From: Methylosinus sp. PW1
GTDB lineage: Bacteria; Pseudomonadota; Alphaproteobacteria; Rhizobiales; Beijerinckiaceae
Reading direction: 5' to 3'
DNA length: 64,000 nucleotides
Assembly (NCBI RefSeq): GCF_000745215.1
Contig: NZ_JQNK01000008.1
Location: 248,001-312,000, forward strand
The translations under genes and the position numbers were made by a program. The notes under the pieces were generated by a model that ran no database searches, was not told the DNA's origin, and saw nothing but the letters and a program-made list of their open reading frames with translations. How positions within the stretch are numbered: position 1 is the first letter of the stretch; each line of letters starts with the position of its first letter. Of the stretch, positions 37,134 through 45,370 are shown piece by piece.

Positions 37134-37689
37134 AGCGCGTCCCTTTCGGCATTCACCCGATCGCGCTGGGACGGCCGCGGCGTCTCGCGATCTGCGCATT
37201 CGACAGCCCCTCGAAGGGTCGCCTCGGCGCGAGGCCGCCCCCCTTGACACAAGGAGACTAAATTCCTATCTTCCTCTCTGCCTCCGCCGGTGGGGCGTCG
37301 CCTTGAAGGGTAGGCGGCGTCGGCGGGGGCGCGGTTCGCAAGGGCGGGGGCAGACCCTCTCTCGTCTCGAGCGACGCCACGCCGCCGGCACGGCTTCTCC
37401 TTCGTGCGGAGGCATGTGGGAACACATGCGAAAGCTGCGCCGAATTTCCGAGGCTCGCGCGGGGATAGACTACCCGAAAGGGGAAAACAACCCTGAGCCC
37501 GCAGGCGGCGAACAGAAAAGGCGGCCGTGGTCCGGGATGCTTCCGGCTTCGATGCGCAATTCCTTTTACGCGACGGCCAAACGGAGCCGCCGCGTCCCGG
37601 ACCTCCCATCCTCCCGCGCCGAATTTCGGCGGCGGGCGCGAAAGCGCGCGCTTTCGTCGCTCGCGCTGCATCCAAAAAGCTTCGCCCTC

Positions 37690-37816
37690 CACCCTCCCCT
37701 TTAGGGGGAGGGTCGGACCGCGGAGCGGTCCGGGGTGGGGTCAATGCCCGAGACTCGGGGATCACCCCCTCCCGCTCGCCTTCGGCGATCGACCTCCCCC
37801 CTCGAGGGGGAGGTGG
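37690..37816 (-). repeat. Palindromic intergenic repeat, copy B (inverted)
   Basis: Read on the minus strand this matches copy A in order: a CCACCTCC arm, the GATCGCC-GAA-GGCGAGC hairpin, GGGAGGGGGTGA, CCCCGAGTCT, GACCCCACCCCG, a short variable hairpin and the closing CCCTCCCC/GGGGAGGG arm. The end-hairpin sequence differs between copies in a way that keeps base pairing. Confidence 0.7.
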
Positions 37817-37879
37817 GGGCGCCGCCCGGCGCGAGAGACGCCGCTACCCCTCGCGCGCCTTTCCCCCTAACCTCCCGCC

Positions 37880-38404
37880 ATGACGGAAGAGACGATTCGC
37901 ATTCTCGGCATAGACCCGGGCCTTCGCAACACGGGCTGGGGGCTCGTCGAGGCGTCGCGCGGCTCGCGGCTCTCTTTTGTCGCTTGCGGCTCGCTGCATT
38001 CGGACGGCGACGCCTCCATGGGCGAGCGGCTGGCGCAATTGCAGCGCGGGCTCGCGCGCATCATAGAGGAGCATGCGCCGCATGAGGCGGCGATCGAGGA
38101 GACTTTCGTCAATCGCGATCCGCAATCGGCGCTGAAGCTCGGACAGGCGCGCGGCGTCGCGCTGGCGGCGCCGGCGCTCGCCGGGCTCGAGGTGGCGGAA
38201 TACGCCGCCAATGTCGTCAAGAAGACCGTGGTCGGCAATGGCCACGCCGATAAGGAGCAGATCGCCATGATGGTGCGCGTGCTGCTGCCGCTGAGCCGGG
38301 CCGAGAGTCCCGACGCCGCCGATGCGCTGGCCGTCGCCATCTGCCACGCCCATCATCGCGCCGGCCGCATCGCCGCGCGCAAGCTCGCCGCGGGGGCGAG
38401 ATGA
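37880..38404 (+). CDS. ruvC: Holliday junction resolvase RuvC
   Basis: A 174-residue endonuclease that cuts Holliday junctions. The metal-binding acids appear in [15 protein letters not shown] (Asp12) and [20 protein letters not shown], and the C-terminal [18 protein letters not shown] carries the Asp pair. It overlaps ruvA by ATGA. The start follows the repeat region closely. Confidence 0.96.
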   Translation: MTEETIRILGIDPGLRNTGWGLVEASRGSRLSFVACGSLHSDGDASMGERLAQLQRGLARIIEEHAPHEAAIEETFVNRDPQSALKLGQARGVALAAPALAGLEVAEYAANVVKKTVVGNGHADKEQIAMMVRVLLPLSRAESPDAADALAVAICHAHHRAGRIAARKLAAGAR

Positions 38405-39015
38405 TCGGCAAGCTCAAGGGAATCGTCGATTCCTATGGCGAGGATTTCGTCATCATCGACGTGCATGGCGTCGGCTATGTGGTGAGCTGCTCGGCGCGCA
38501 CGCTGCAAAAGCTCGCGCCCGTGGGCGAGGCGGCGGCGCTCTCCATAGAGACGCAGGTGCGCGAGGACGCCATACGCCTCTTCGGCTTCTCGTCGGAGGC
38601 CGAGCGCGATTGGTTCCGCCTGCTGCAGAGCGTGCAGGGAGTGGGCTCGAAAGTGGCGCTCGCTATTTTGTCCATTCTCTCGTCGGGCGAGCTGGCCTCC
38701 GCCATTGCGGGGCAGGACAAGGCGATGGTGGCGCGCGCCTCCGGCGTCGGCCCCAAGCTGGCGGCGCGCATCGTCGCCGAGCTGAAGGACAAGGCTCCGG
38801 CCTTCGCCGGGATCGATCCTGTGGTGGCGCGCCTCTCCGGCGAGGAGCCGGCGGCGGCGCCCCAGGCGGCGCAGGACGCGATTTCCGCGCTGGTCAATCT
38901 CGGCTATGGCCGCCCGCAGGCGGCCGCCGCCGTCGCCAAGAGCCTCGAGGCGATGGGGGAGGGGGCCGACACCGGCGCGCTCATCCGCCGGGGGCTGAAG
39001 GAGCTGGCGGGCTGA
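38401..39015 (+). CDS. ruvA: Holliday junction branch-migration protein RuvA
   Basis: A 204-residue junction-binding protein. Domain I is [20 protein letters not shown]. Helix-hairpin-helix segments read [18 protein letters not shown] and [18 protein letters not shown], and the C-terminal domain III ([20 protein letters not shown]) contacts RuvB. The gene usually following, ruvB, is absent here; a cupin gene on the other strand lies 12 bp away. Confidence 0.96.
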   Translation: MIGKLKGIVDSYGEDFVIIDVHGVGYVVSCSARTLQKLAPVGEAAALSIETQVREDAIRLFGFSSEAERDWFRLLQSVQGVGSKVALAILSILSSGELASAIAGQDKAMVARASGVGPKLAARIVAELKDKAPAFAGIDPVVARLSGEEPAAAPQAAQDAISALVNLGYGRPQAAAAVAKSLEAMGEGADTGALIRRGLKELAG

Positions 39016-39027
39016 CGGCCGAGCGCC

Positions 39028-39522
39028 TCACCGCTGCGCTGGCGCGATCTGATTGCGCGGATCGTCCTTGGCATTGACGTAGTCGATGCTCCAAGGCCCC
39101 ATGGCGTCGATCTGGAGCACCGTCTCCGCGTCGAAGAAGGCGTAATGCGCCACGCCCGGCGGCATGATGGAGAAGGCGCCCGCGGGCAGCTCCTCGACGC
39201 TCGCCCGATCCGCCGCCGGACCGAGGCCGAGCCGCATGCGCCCGGAAACGATCGAGACGACCTCCGCCTTGGGATGCGTATGCGGCGGAATGCGATAGCC
39301 CGCGGGCGCCTTCAGCCGCATCACGAAGATGCCGTCCTTGGCGGGATCGCCATAGAGGACGGCGGCCTCCGCTCCTGCCGGCAGCGACGGCGGGCCGGCC
39401 GTGAAGGGAATGTCGCCCGGCAGGAGGACCTTATGCGTCCCCACATGGTCGGCGCCCGACGGCGCCGCCGAAAGGAGCGCGGCGACCCCGGCCGCCGCAA
39501 TGATCGCATGGGCGCGTCTCAT
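39028..39522 (-). CDS. Secreted cupin-domain protein
   Basis: A 164-residue protein with a signal peptide (RAHAIIAAAGVAALLSAAPS, cut near SGA-DH) and one cupin barrel. The metal-site motif is PPHTHPKAEVVSIVSG, and the second motif is PPGVAHYAFFDAETVLQID. It is probably a periplasmic small-molecule binding protein or enzyme; the substrate is unknown. The start at 39522 is preferred over an upstream extension to 39765, which crosses the fliJ promoter. Confidence 0.85.
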   Translation of the reverse strand: MRRAHAIIAAAGVAALLSAAPSGADHVGTHKVLLPGDIPFTAGPPSLPAGAEAAVLYGDPAKDGIFVMRLKAPAGYRIPPHTHPKAEVVSIVSGRMRLGLGPAADRASVEELPAGAFSIMPPGVAHYAFFDAETVLQIDAMGPWSIDYVNAKDDPRNQIAPAQR

Positions 39523-39763
39523 CTTCGCCTCCTCTCCTCGCCAGAAACCTCGCGGCGGGCGCTGCGCCCGCGGCGGCTCATATAGGGCGCGGCTCTGACA
39601 GGCCGAGGGGCTGATTGAAATTGCGGCGCTATTTTGTTTGGCCGGCAGAAACGTCGGGCCAGTAACACTCGAGCAACCTCCTTGCGCCATATTTCCGCTC
39701 GTCTCGCGGAAAAGCGATTGTGTTCGCATGCGTCGTAAGTAACTTGTGCCGGAGAGTAGTGTC

Positions 39764-40138
39764 ATGAAGTCGCGAGATGCCTTGGTTCGGCTGAAACGTT
39801 TTCACGCCGAAGAGTGCCGGCGCCGCGTGGCGCAGCTGCAGACGATGATCGCCGAATTCACCCGCATGACGGGCGATCTCGATCGCGAGATCGCTCATGA
39901 GGAGCAGCGGGCCAATATCACCGACCCCAATCACTTCGCCTATCCGACCTATGCTCAGGCTGCGCGCACCCGTCGCGACAATCTCCTGCGCTCGGTTGCC
40001 GATCTCAAGGACCAGCTGGTCGAGGCGGAGACGCATATGAAGGATGCGGCCGAGGAGCTGGGCAAGGCGCAGGGCCAGGAAGCCCGCGACCGCGGCGGCG
40101 ATCGCATCATCGATCTCGTCGCCGAGCGGCGCGTCTGA
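39764..40138 (+). CDS. fliJ: Flagellar export chaperone FliJ
   Basis: A 124-residue coiled-coil protein. MKSRDALVRLKRFHAEECRR and VAQLQTMIAEFTRMTGDLDR, then DPNHFAYPTYAQAARTRRDN, match alphaproteobacterial FliJ. FliJ sits in the centre of the FliI ring and couples ATPase to the export gate. GGAGAG lies 8 bp before the ATG at 39764; GTG 39746 is less likely. It is 24 kb from fliI, away from the flagellar cluster. Confidence 0.85.
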   Translation: MKSRDALVRLKRFHAEECRRRVAQLQTMIAEFTRMTGDLDREIAHEEQRANITDPNHFAYPTYAQAARTRRDNLLRSVADLKDQLVEAETHMKDAAEELGKAQGQEARDRGGDRIIDLVAERRV

Positions 40139-40143
40139 GGTCT

Positions 40144-40161
40144 TTCTGGCTCAGGCCAGAA
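40144..40161 (+). terminator. Hairpin after fliJ
   Basis: TTCTGGC-TCAG-GCCAGAA, 5 bp after the stop, followed by AAATAG rather than T. It is a weak terminator candidate; the mirror orientation has a T-rich flank. Confidence 0.35.
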
Positions 40162-40406
40162 AATAGAAGAGGCGCGAGCCGAAAAGCCGCAGCCAAACGC
40201 CGACGCTGGGACGCCTCGCCGCGCCCGGCGAGCCGGCCGGGGCCGCATGAGCGCGTCGGTCCGTCGGGCGTGTCGAAATGTCGGGCCGGCGTGGCGGCCG
40301 AGCCGGAGCCGGTCGCTGTGGCCGGCATTCAGGCTTGCGGTCGCGGCGTGGCCATGCCAGTGAGAGCGCGCGCTCCGCACCGGGAGCGCCGAACCCACAG
40401 CGCCAC

Positions 40407-41384
40407 ATGAAAAAAATTTTGGAATTTGTCTGGCCTCTCGTCGGGCTGGTGGCTGTCATCGCCTCTTTCTACCTTCTCTATGGCGAATTTCGCGGGGAAT
40501 CGGTCGGCGAGGAGGTCTGGGCCGATCTTCGGGCCATTCCCGTCTCCCATTGGATCGCGGCCGGCTTCTGCTCTCTGCTCGCCTATGCGGCGCTCGCCTG
40601 GTACGATCGGATCGCGCTGCTGCACCTCGGCGTGAAGCACATCTCCATGGTGTTCATCTCGCTGTGCTCCTTCACTACTTATGCGCTCTCGCACAATATC
40701 GGCGCGTCGGTGTTCTCCGGCGCCGTGGTGCGCTACCGGGCCTATTCCACCAAGGGCCTGACGGCTGGTCAGGTGGCGGTGCTGGTGGTGCTGTGCTCCT
40801 ACACCTTCGGCCTGGGCACAGTGCTGCTCACCGGCCTTTTGCTCACCTATCAGCCGAGCCTGCTCGGCCGCCTTTCCGGCATGCTGCCGGAGATGCTCAC
40901 CAATGAGCATACGGCGCTGATCATCGGCCTCTCCTGCCTCGGCGCCGTGGCGCTCTATGTCATCGGCTCGCTGATGCATTTCAAGCCGATCGATCTGGGC
41001 AAGATCCATGTGATGTATCCGCGGCCCGAGGTGATGATCCGGCAGATGTTCGCCGCGCCTCTGGAGCTGATCGGCGCCGCCGGCATTATTTATTTCGCTC
41101 TGCCGGAGGGCAGCGGCACGCCCTATATCGTCGTGCTCGGCACTTTCCTCCTGTCCTTTTCGGCGGCGCTGGTCTCCCATGCGCCCGGCGGGCTCGGCGT
41201 GTTCGAGCTCATCTTCATCAAGGCCATGCCGGATGTGCCGCGGCTCAAGGTGCTGACCGCGCTCCTGGTGTTCCGCCTGCTCTATCTCATCGTGCCGCTG
41301 CTGTTCGCGCTCGTCGTCGTGCTGGTGTTCGAGCGCGGACGTCTCGCCGAAACCTTGCGCGGCCGCGCCGATAGCGAGAACTGA
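40407..41384 (+). CDS. UPF0104/LPG-synthase-like integral membrane protein
   Basis: A 325-residue protein with about eight membrane helices. It starts MKKILEFVWPLVGLVAVIAS. Family blocks are FISLCSFTTYALSHNIGASV, VRYRAYSTKGLTAGQVAVLV and ALVSHAPGGLGVFELIF, as in the membrane (flippase) part of lysyl-phosphatidylglycerol synthases. The aminoacyl-transfer domain is absent, so it probably moves lipid rather than modifying it. A terminator follows. Confidence 0.85.
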   Translation: MKKILEFVWPLVGLVAVIASFYLLYGEFRGESVGEEVWADLRAIPVSHWIAAGFCSLLAYAALAWYDRIALLHLGVKHISMVFISLCSFTTYALSHNIGASVFSGAVVRYRAYSTKGLTAGQVAVLVVLCSYTFGLGTVLLTGLLLTYQPSLLGRLSGMLPEMLTNEHTALIIGLSCLGAVALYVIGSLMHFKPIDLGKIHVMYPRPEVMIRQMFAAPLELIGAAGIIYFALPEGSGTPYIVVLGTFLLSFSAALVSHAPGGLGVFELIFIKAMPDVPRLKVLTALLVFRLLYLIVPLLFALVVVLVFERGRLAETLRGRADSEN

Positions 41385-41420
41385 CGGCCGCGGGGGCGAA
41401 AGAGGCCATGAAACGACGAA

Positions 41421-41460
41421 GAGCCGGCCGCCTTGGAGGCGCGCCGGCTCTGCGTTTTTA
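41421..41460 (+). terminator. Terminator after the UPF0104 gene
   Basis: GAGCCGGC at 41421-41428 pairs with GCCGGCTC at 41443-41450 and is followed by TGCGTTTTTA. It also lies between convergent genes, ahead of the sciP stop. Confidence 0.85.
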
Positions 41461-41488
41461 AAAGAGGCGCCGCGATCGGGCGCCGAAA

Positions 41489-41764
41489 TCACATGCGGTA
41501 TTGCTGAAGGCGGGTCGTCCGCAATCCGGCGAGACCATGCTGGTCGATCGACATCTGCCAGCTCAGAAACTCGTCCACCGTCAGCGTGTAGCGGGTGCAA
41601 GCCTCCTCGAGGGAGAGGAGCCCGCCGCGCACCGCCGCGACCACTTCGGCCTTGCGGCGTATCACCCAACGCTTGGTCGTGGGCGGGGGCAGATCCGCGA
41701 CGGTCAATGGGCTGCCATCTGGGCCGATGACATATTTGACACGCGGACGATGCGTCTCGGTCAT
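41489..41764 (-). CDS. sciP: CtrA inhibitor SciP (DUF1153)
   Basis: A 91-residue helix-turn-helix protein. RPRVKYVIGPDGSPLTVADL, PPPTTKRWVIRRKAEVVAAV and RGGLLSLEEACTRYTLTVDE followed by FLSWQMSIDQHGLAGLRTTR are diagnostic for SciP/DUF1153. In Caulobacter SciP binds CtrA and blocks CtrA-dependent transcription, including flagellar genes, in G1. A TTAG-N7-TTAA box sits upstream, as expected for CtrA-activated sciP. Confidence 0.95.
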   Translation of the reverse strand: MTETHRPRVKYVIGPDGSPLTVADLPPPTTKRWVIRRKAEVVAAVRGGLLSLEEACTRYTLTVDEFLSWQMSIDQHGLAGLRTTRLQQYRM

Positions 41765-41820
41765 TTTGTTACTCGCATACTCTCACGATCACTCGACCCT
41801 CCTTCTATAGGCGAGGCGAT

Positions 41821-41835
41821 TTAACATTTGCCTAA
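41821..41835 (-). promoter_or_regulatory. CtrA-type box upstream of sciP
   Basis: On the minus strand the sequence reads TTAG-GCAAATG-TTAA, 57 bp before the sciP start codon. It matches the TTAA-N7-TTAA pattern, and Caulobacter sciP is CtrA-activated. This makes it the best-supported CtrA box in the window. Confidence 0.55.
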
Positions 41836-41917
41836 GCCAAACTCCTGTGTTTGCGGCCAATTGAGAAATCGCCGTTTACCATAGCTCACGGTTGGCGCGG
41901 CCGCAGGGCGAGCGATC

Positions 41918-41958
41918 GGGAATCCCGAGCGATAGCGAGCCTATCGCTCGGGATTCCC
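41918..41958. repeat. Perfect 18-bp inverted repeat downstream of rlpA
   Basis: The arm at 41918-41935 (GGGAATCCCGAGCGATAG) pairs without mismatch with 41941-41958 across a 5-base CGAGC loop. It lies 23 bp past the rlpA stop. Neither side has a T-tract, so it is not a classical terminator. It might stall Rho, bind a protein or be the remains of a mobile element. Confidence 0.6.
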
Positions 41959-41981
41959 CGCCGGGAACGACAGAGCCCGAG

Positions 41982-42323
41982 CTATTCGCCCGCGACCCGC
42001 TCCACCTTCACGCGCGCGACGCCCGCCGAACGGAAGCCGAGGCTGTCCGCCGCATGGGTGGAGACGTCGATCACCCGTCCATGCACGAAAGGACCGCGAT
42101 CATTGATCGTGACGACCACAGAACGGCCATTGCCGAGATTGGTCACGCGCGCGCGCGAGCCGAAAGGAAGGCTGCGATGGGCCGCCGTCAGCGCCCCCAC
42201 ATGGCCCCCGCTCGCCGTCCGGCCATGATAGCCGTAGTAGGAGGCCTTCCCCACCCAGGATTGGCCCGCCGCCGTCGCTGTCGAACCTGCAAAAATCGCC
42301 GCTCCGATGATCCATTGTTTCAA
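41982..42323 (-). CDS. rlpA: RlpA-like double-psi beta-barrel lytic transglycosylase (host copy)
   Basis: A 113-residue secreted protein. The TTG start at 42323 follows a strong AAGGGGGA site with 6-bp spacing and gives a signal peptide ([20 protein letters not shown]). The barrel has [36 protein letters not shown] and [19 protein letters not shown], with the conserved Asp of INDRGP. It lacks a SPOR domain. A second RlpA-like gene is in the prophage at 59.5 kb. Confidence 0.85.
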   Translation of the reverse strand: MKQWIIGAAIFAGSTATAAGQSWVGKASYYGYHGRTASGGHVGALTAAHRSLPFGSRARVTNLGNGRSVVVTINDRGPFVHGRVIDVSTHAADSLGFRSAGVARVKVERVAGE

Positions 42324-42608
42324 TGCGCTATCCCCCTTGCCGTTTCTCTCCCGACAGCCGACCGAGCTCGGTCGGGACTGTCGAGTAGACCCGCGGTAAG
42401 GGTGAGTTGTGATCAAATAGTGGCGAGAGCGCCAGCGCCGGATTTTGCCTAGTTCCGCGCCAGGCCGCCAAGTATGCCGCATCAATATTTCGATGTAATC
42501 TATACTAAAGCCTCAAATAAACATTTATGTATTTTGCAATATATTTGTCACAGAATTACTTTTCTGTGACTGAAATGACACAGGCTGCGAGAATCTGTCG
42601 TCCGGCTG
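42324..42608. other. AT-rich intergenic region upstream of rlpA
   Basis: About 285 bp with an AT-rich block at 42480-42560, the least GC-rich non-phage stretch here apart from the OLD-type gene. It contains an inverted repeat GTCACAGAA-TTACTT-TTCTGTGAC at 42547-42570. The repeat may be a terminator for doxX or an operator for rlpA; no T-tract follows. Confidence 0.45.
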
Positions 42609-43010
42609 TCAAGTCCCCTCATGAACGGATCTATCCAGGGCGAAGCGGCCGGGACCCGCAAGGGCGAAAAGCGCGAAGACGACGCCATAGACGAGCGCCA
42701 GCTCGCCGCCATTATGGATCGGCAGAGCGCCGCGGGCGGCGTGGCCGACGACATAGGCGACGACCATTTCCGCCACGAGCACGATGGCCGTCGGCCGGGT
42801 GAAGAGGCCGAGGAGCAGCAGCAGGCCGCCGAGGATCTCGATCGCCCCGGCGAGGCCGAGCAGAGAGACGAGCTTCAGCCCGTCGAACATGGCCACATGC
42901 GGAAAGCCGAAGAGCTTGGCCGTCCCATGCTGAAGGAACAGCGCAGCGGTGAGAATCCGCAAAAGGCCCAGCAGCGCCTGCGCGCGGCCGGGCGAAGCCA
43001 GAGAAGCCAT
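42609..43010 (-). CDS. DoxX-family membrane protein
   Basis: A 133-residue protein with four membrane helices. It shows GLLRILTAALFLQHGTAKLF, AGAIEILGGLLLLLGLFTRP and EMVVAYVVGHA, as in DoxX/YphA proteins. Such proteins are linked to redox and thiosulfate or quinone metabolism, but the role is usually unknown. The 31-bp gap on its 5' side suggests co-transcription with the nitroreductase gene. Confidence 0.88.
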   Translation of the reverse strand: MASLASPGRAQALLGLLRILTAALFLQHGTAKLFGFPHVAMFDGLKLVSLLGLAGAIEILGGLLLLLGLFTRPTAIVLVAEMVVAYVVGHAARGALPIHNGGELALVYGVVFALFALAGPGRFALDRSVHEGT

Positions 43011-43041
43011 GGGCGTTTCCTCATTTGTCGAGGATCGCGCC

Positions 43042-43650
43042 TCACAGGATCGAGGCGACCTCCTCAAAGGCGAAACGCGGACCCCGCGGATAGAGTTTCG
43101 CCGGATCGCCATAGCCGATGTTGATGAGGAAATTGGACTTCACCGTCCCGCCGGGGAAGAATTCGGCGTCCACCTTCGCATTGTCGAAGCCGCTCATCGG
43201 CCCGGCGTCGAGCCCGACGGCGCGCAGCGCCAGCAAAAAATAGGCGCCCTGCAGCGTGCCATTGCGAAAGGCCGTCGTCTCGATGAGCGGGGCGTTGCCG
43301 ACGAACCAGGCGCGCGCGTCGGTCGCGGGATAGAGGCGCGGCAGATGCTCGTAGAATTGCGTGTCATGGGCGACGATCGCCGTCGCCGGTGCGGCGAGCG
43401 TCTTGTCGAGATTGCCGGGGGACAGCGCCGGCGCCAGCCGCGCCTTGGCCTCCGCCGAACGTATGAAGAGGAAGCGCGCCGGCAGGCAATTGGCGCTGGT
43501 CGGCCCCCATAGCGCGAGCCGCAGCGCCTGCTGGAGCAGGGCGTCGGGAACCTCGCGATCCGCCCAGCCATTATGGGTGCGCGCTTCGGTGAAGAGCTGC
43601 GCGAGCGCCTCGGCGCTCAGAGTTTCCTGCGAAATGTCGTTTTGCGCCAT
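43042..43650 (-). CDS. Nitroreductase family protein (RutE/HadB-like)
   Basis: A 202-residue FMN enzyme. [40 protein letters not shown] and [19 protein letters not shown] match the RutE/HadB subgroup (malonic semialdehyde reductase). No other rut genes are near, so the substrate is open. The start at 43650 fits the family; the frame upstream overlaps the TPR gene without similarity. Confidence 0.85.
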   Translation of the reverse strand: MAQNDISQETLSAEALAQLFTEARTHNGWADREVPDALLQQALRLALWGPTSANCLPARFLFIRSAEAKARLAPALSPGNLDKTLAAPATAIVAHDTQFYEHLPRLYPATDARAWFVGNAPLIETTAFRNGTLQGAYFLLALRAVGLDAGPMSGFDNAKVDAEFFPGGTVKSNFLINIGYGDPAKLYPRGPRFAFEEVASIL

Positions 43651-43705
43651 ATCATCGCTCCTCGGCTCGCTCGCGTCGCGGCTCGCGGGAGAACGCGCGC
43701 GCCGC

Positions 43706-44428
43706 TCAGATGTCCCGGCCCTCGACTTCCAATCGCAGCCGCTCCTCCGCCTTGCGCCATTCCTCGCGGCGCGGATCGAGCGCGCGGGCGCGGCGATAGG
43801 CCTCGAGCGCCCGCGCCGAGGCGCCGGCCCGCTCGCGCAGCGCGCCCAATGCGCCGAGTGCGTCGAAGCGGCGGGGCTCCAGCCGCAGGGCGGATTCGAG
43901 ATCGCGCTCCGCCCCGTCGAGATCGCCGAGCGCGATGCGGACATTGGCGCGGCCGACCAGCGCCTCCGCCCATTCCGGCTCGAGGATGACGATGCGGTCG
44001 AAGAGATCGAGCGCCAGCGCATCCGCGCCTATGCCGACTGCGACCAGCGCGCGGCGCATCAAGAGATCGACGGTGGGGGAAGCGGAGCGCGCCCAGAGCC
44101 GGCCGATCGCCTGGGCGAGAGCGCTCTCCTCCTCCTCGCTCTCGGCGAGCGAGAGGCGGCGGATGAGATCGTCGAGCGAGTCGCGCGCCGTCTGCGGCGC
44201 CCTCTCGGGCGCGAGCTCTGGCTCGACTGGGGCTGTGGGCCGACGCTGCGGCGAGAAAACGCGCGCGCCCGGCGGCAGCGGGATCGGCACGCGGCCAATG
44301 CCGGGAATGTCGAGATATTGCTGCTCGGTGAGCGGACGCTCCGCCCCGGCGGCGAGCGCCCCGGGAGCGGCGAACAAAGCGGCCGCGAGCATGGCGGCGA
44401 GACTGCGGGACGAAGGCGCGAGGCGCAT
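43706..44428 (-). CDS. Secreted TPR-repeat protein
   Basis: A 240-residue protein with a signal peptide ([20 protein letters not shown]) and a Pro-rich linker. At least three TPR repeats follow from residue 125, such as [40 protein letters not shown] and [20 protein letters not shown]. It is a probable periplasmic scaffold; partners are unknown. It lies between the nitroreductase and cold-shock genes. Confidence 0.85.
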   Translation of the reverse strand: MRLAPSSRSLAAMLAAALFAAPGALAAGAERPLTEQQYLDIPGIGRVPIPLPPGARVFSPQRRPTAPVEPELAPERAPQTARDSLDDLIRRLSLAESEEEESALAQAIGRLWARSASPTVDLLMRRALVAVGIGADALALDLFDRIVILEPEWAEALVGRANVRIALGDLDGAERDLESALRLEPRRFDALGALGALRERAGASARALEAYRRARALDPRREEWRKAEERLRLEVEGRDI

Positions 44429-44481
44429 GAGCGCGACTGTAGCAAAGGCGCTGGCCTCGAGACAAGGACCATGCGAGACGC

Positions 44482-44509
44482 AAAAAGGGCCGCCGCTGAG
44501 CGGCGACCC
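44482..44509 (-). terminator. Terminator after the cold-shock gene
   Basis: On the minus strand GGGTCGCCGC-TCA-GCGGCGGCCC is followed by TTTTTG. The 10-bp stem has one mismatch. It sits 26 bp after the cspA stop. Confidence 0.85.
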
Positions 44510-44535
44510 TCTCGTTTCAAGCTCAGATCAAAGGC

Positions 44536-44745
44536 TCAGAGCGCCTTGAGCTGGTCCGCCGAGGACTTGCCGGTGCGGCGGTCCTGCGCGATCTCGAAGC
44601 TCACCTTCTGGCCCTCGCGCAGATCGCGCAGGCCGGCGCGCTCCACCGCGCTGATGTGGACGAACACGTCCTTGTCGTCGCCATCCGGCTGGATGAAGCC
44701 ATAGCCCTTCTGGGCGTTGAACCACTTAACCGTTCCAGTCGCCAT
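44536..44745 (-). CDS. cspA: Cold-shock protein
   Basis: A 69-residue single OB-fold protein. [20 protein letters not shown] contains the RNP1 motif, and [14 protein letters not shown] contains RNP2. It binds single-stranded nucleic acid. The start gives MATGTVKWF; the upstream open frame is leader. About 370 bp upstream lack genes, which fits the long cold-shock leaders known in this family. Confidence 0.95.
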   Translation of the reverse strand: MATGTVKWFNAQKGYGFIQPDGDDKDVFVHISAVERAGLRDLREGQKVSFEIAQDRRTGKSSADQLKAL

Positions 44746-45116
44746 TTGTCTCTCCAGACATAGAGGAGAAGGCCCGCCTGCGCGGGGCCGGGTCGATCGA
44801 TGTAGGGAGAGGTCGTCAGCGGCTCCGTCTCCGAAGCGCGCCCAAGTCGCCGGCCGAAAATCGATGCTCGGGAACATAGAGGGCCGAACCGCCCCGGGCA
44901 ATGGCGGATCACGCTATAGGCCATAAGTAATTCCCGAAAAAGAAAGGATTTCCTAACCTACACAATTGGAGGAGGCGCCCGGTTCACGCCACATTCATCG
45001 AGACGGCGCGATCTTAGCGTTGGATTTACGATCATCGCGTCGAATTGTCGCTGAATGATCGTGACCTGCGACGGCGGGGGGAGACCCCCGCGCGCAGCCA
45101 GAAGCGGAGAGCAAAA
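44746..45116. other. Cold-shock leader and divergent promoter region
   Basis: About 370 bp between cspA (minus) and the acyl carrier protein gene (plus). An AT-richer part at 44925-44960 includes AAAAAGAAAGGATTTCCTAA. It probably contains the long 5' leader of cspA and promoters for both genes. No open frame here is convincing. Confidence 0.45.
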
Positions 45117-45362
45117 GTGATCGACCTCGTTCGGCAAGCGATCGACGAGAATGGACTCCTGCCCGCGCCCGCCTGCGACATAGCGGACAACGCCGACCTC
45201 TATGAGCTCGGCCTCACCTCATTCGCGGCGGTCAGAATCATGCTCGCGCTCGAGGACGCCTATGGCGTCCAATTCCCGGAGCATATGCTGCGCCGTCGCA
45301 ATTTCGCCTCCATCGCCGCCATCGTCTCCTGCCTGCATGCGCTGGAGCGCAAGGCGGCTTGA
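45117..45362 (+). CDS. Lone acyl carrier protein
   Basis: An 81-residue protein beginning at GTG 45117 after GGAGAG with 6-bp spacing (VIDLVRQAIDENGLLPAPAC). The attachment motif LGLTSFAAVRIMLALED puts the phosphopantetheine Ser at 35. It resembles specialised ACPs rather than AcpP, whose site reads GADSL. The upstream open frame to 45045 (Arg-rich) is not needed. No ketosynthase or ligase is adjacent, so the substrate is unknown. Confidence 0.75.
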   Translation: MIDLVRQAIDENGLLPAPACDIADNADLYELGLTSFAAVRIMLALEDAYGVQFPEHMLRRRNFASIAAIVSCLHALERKAA

Positions 45363-45370
45363 GCTGGCGT

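Larger units (their letters stand above)
36657..37879. other. Gene-free 1.2-kb stretch with repeats
   Basis: No open frame here shows family signals; the frames present are GC-driven. The stretch holds an inverted pair of ~130-bp repeats (37004-37133 and 37690-37816). It also has a small hairpin GCATGTG-GGAA-CACATGC at 37413-37430 and a Gly/Pro-coding low-complexity segment between them. It separates the lower-GC OLD-type gene from ruvC. Confidence 0.6.

Noticed and set aside
37097..37765. 222-aa minus-strand frame across the repeat region
   Set aside because: Its composition follows the GC-rich palindromic repeats, has no domain signal and changes character between repeat copies.
41918..41958. 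Palindrome considered as an intrinsic terminator for rlpA
   Set aside because: The stem is perfect but no U-tract follows in either direction, so it is listed as an unexplained inverted repeat.
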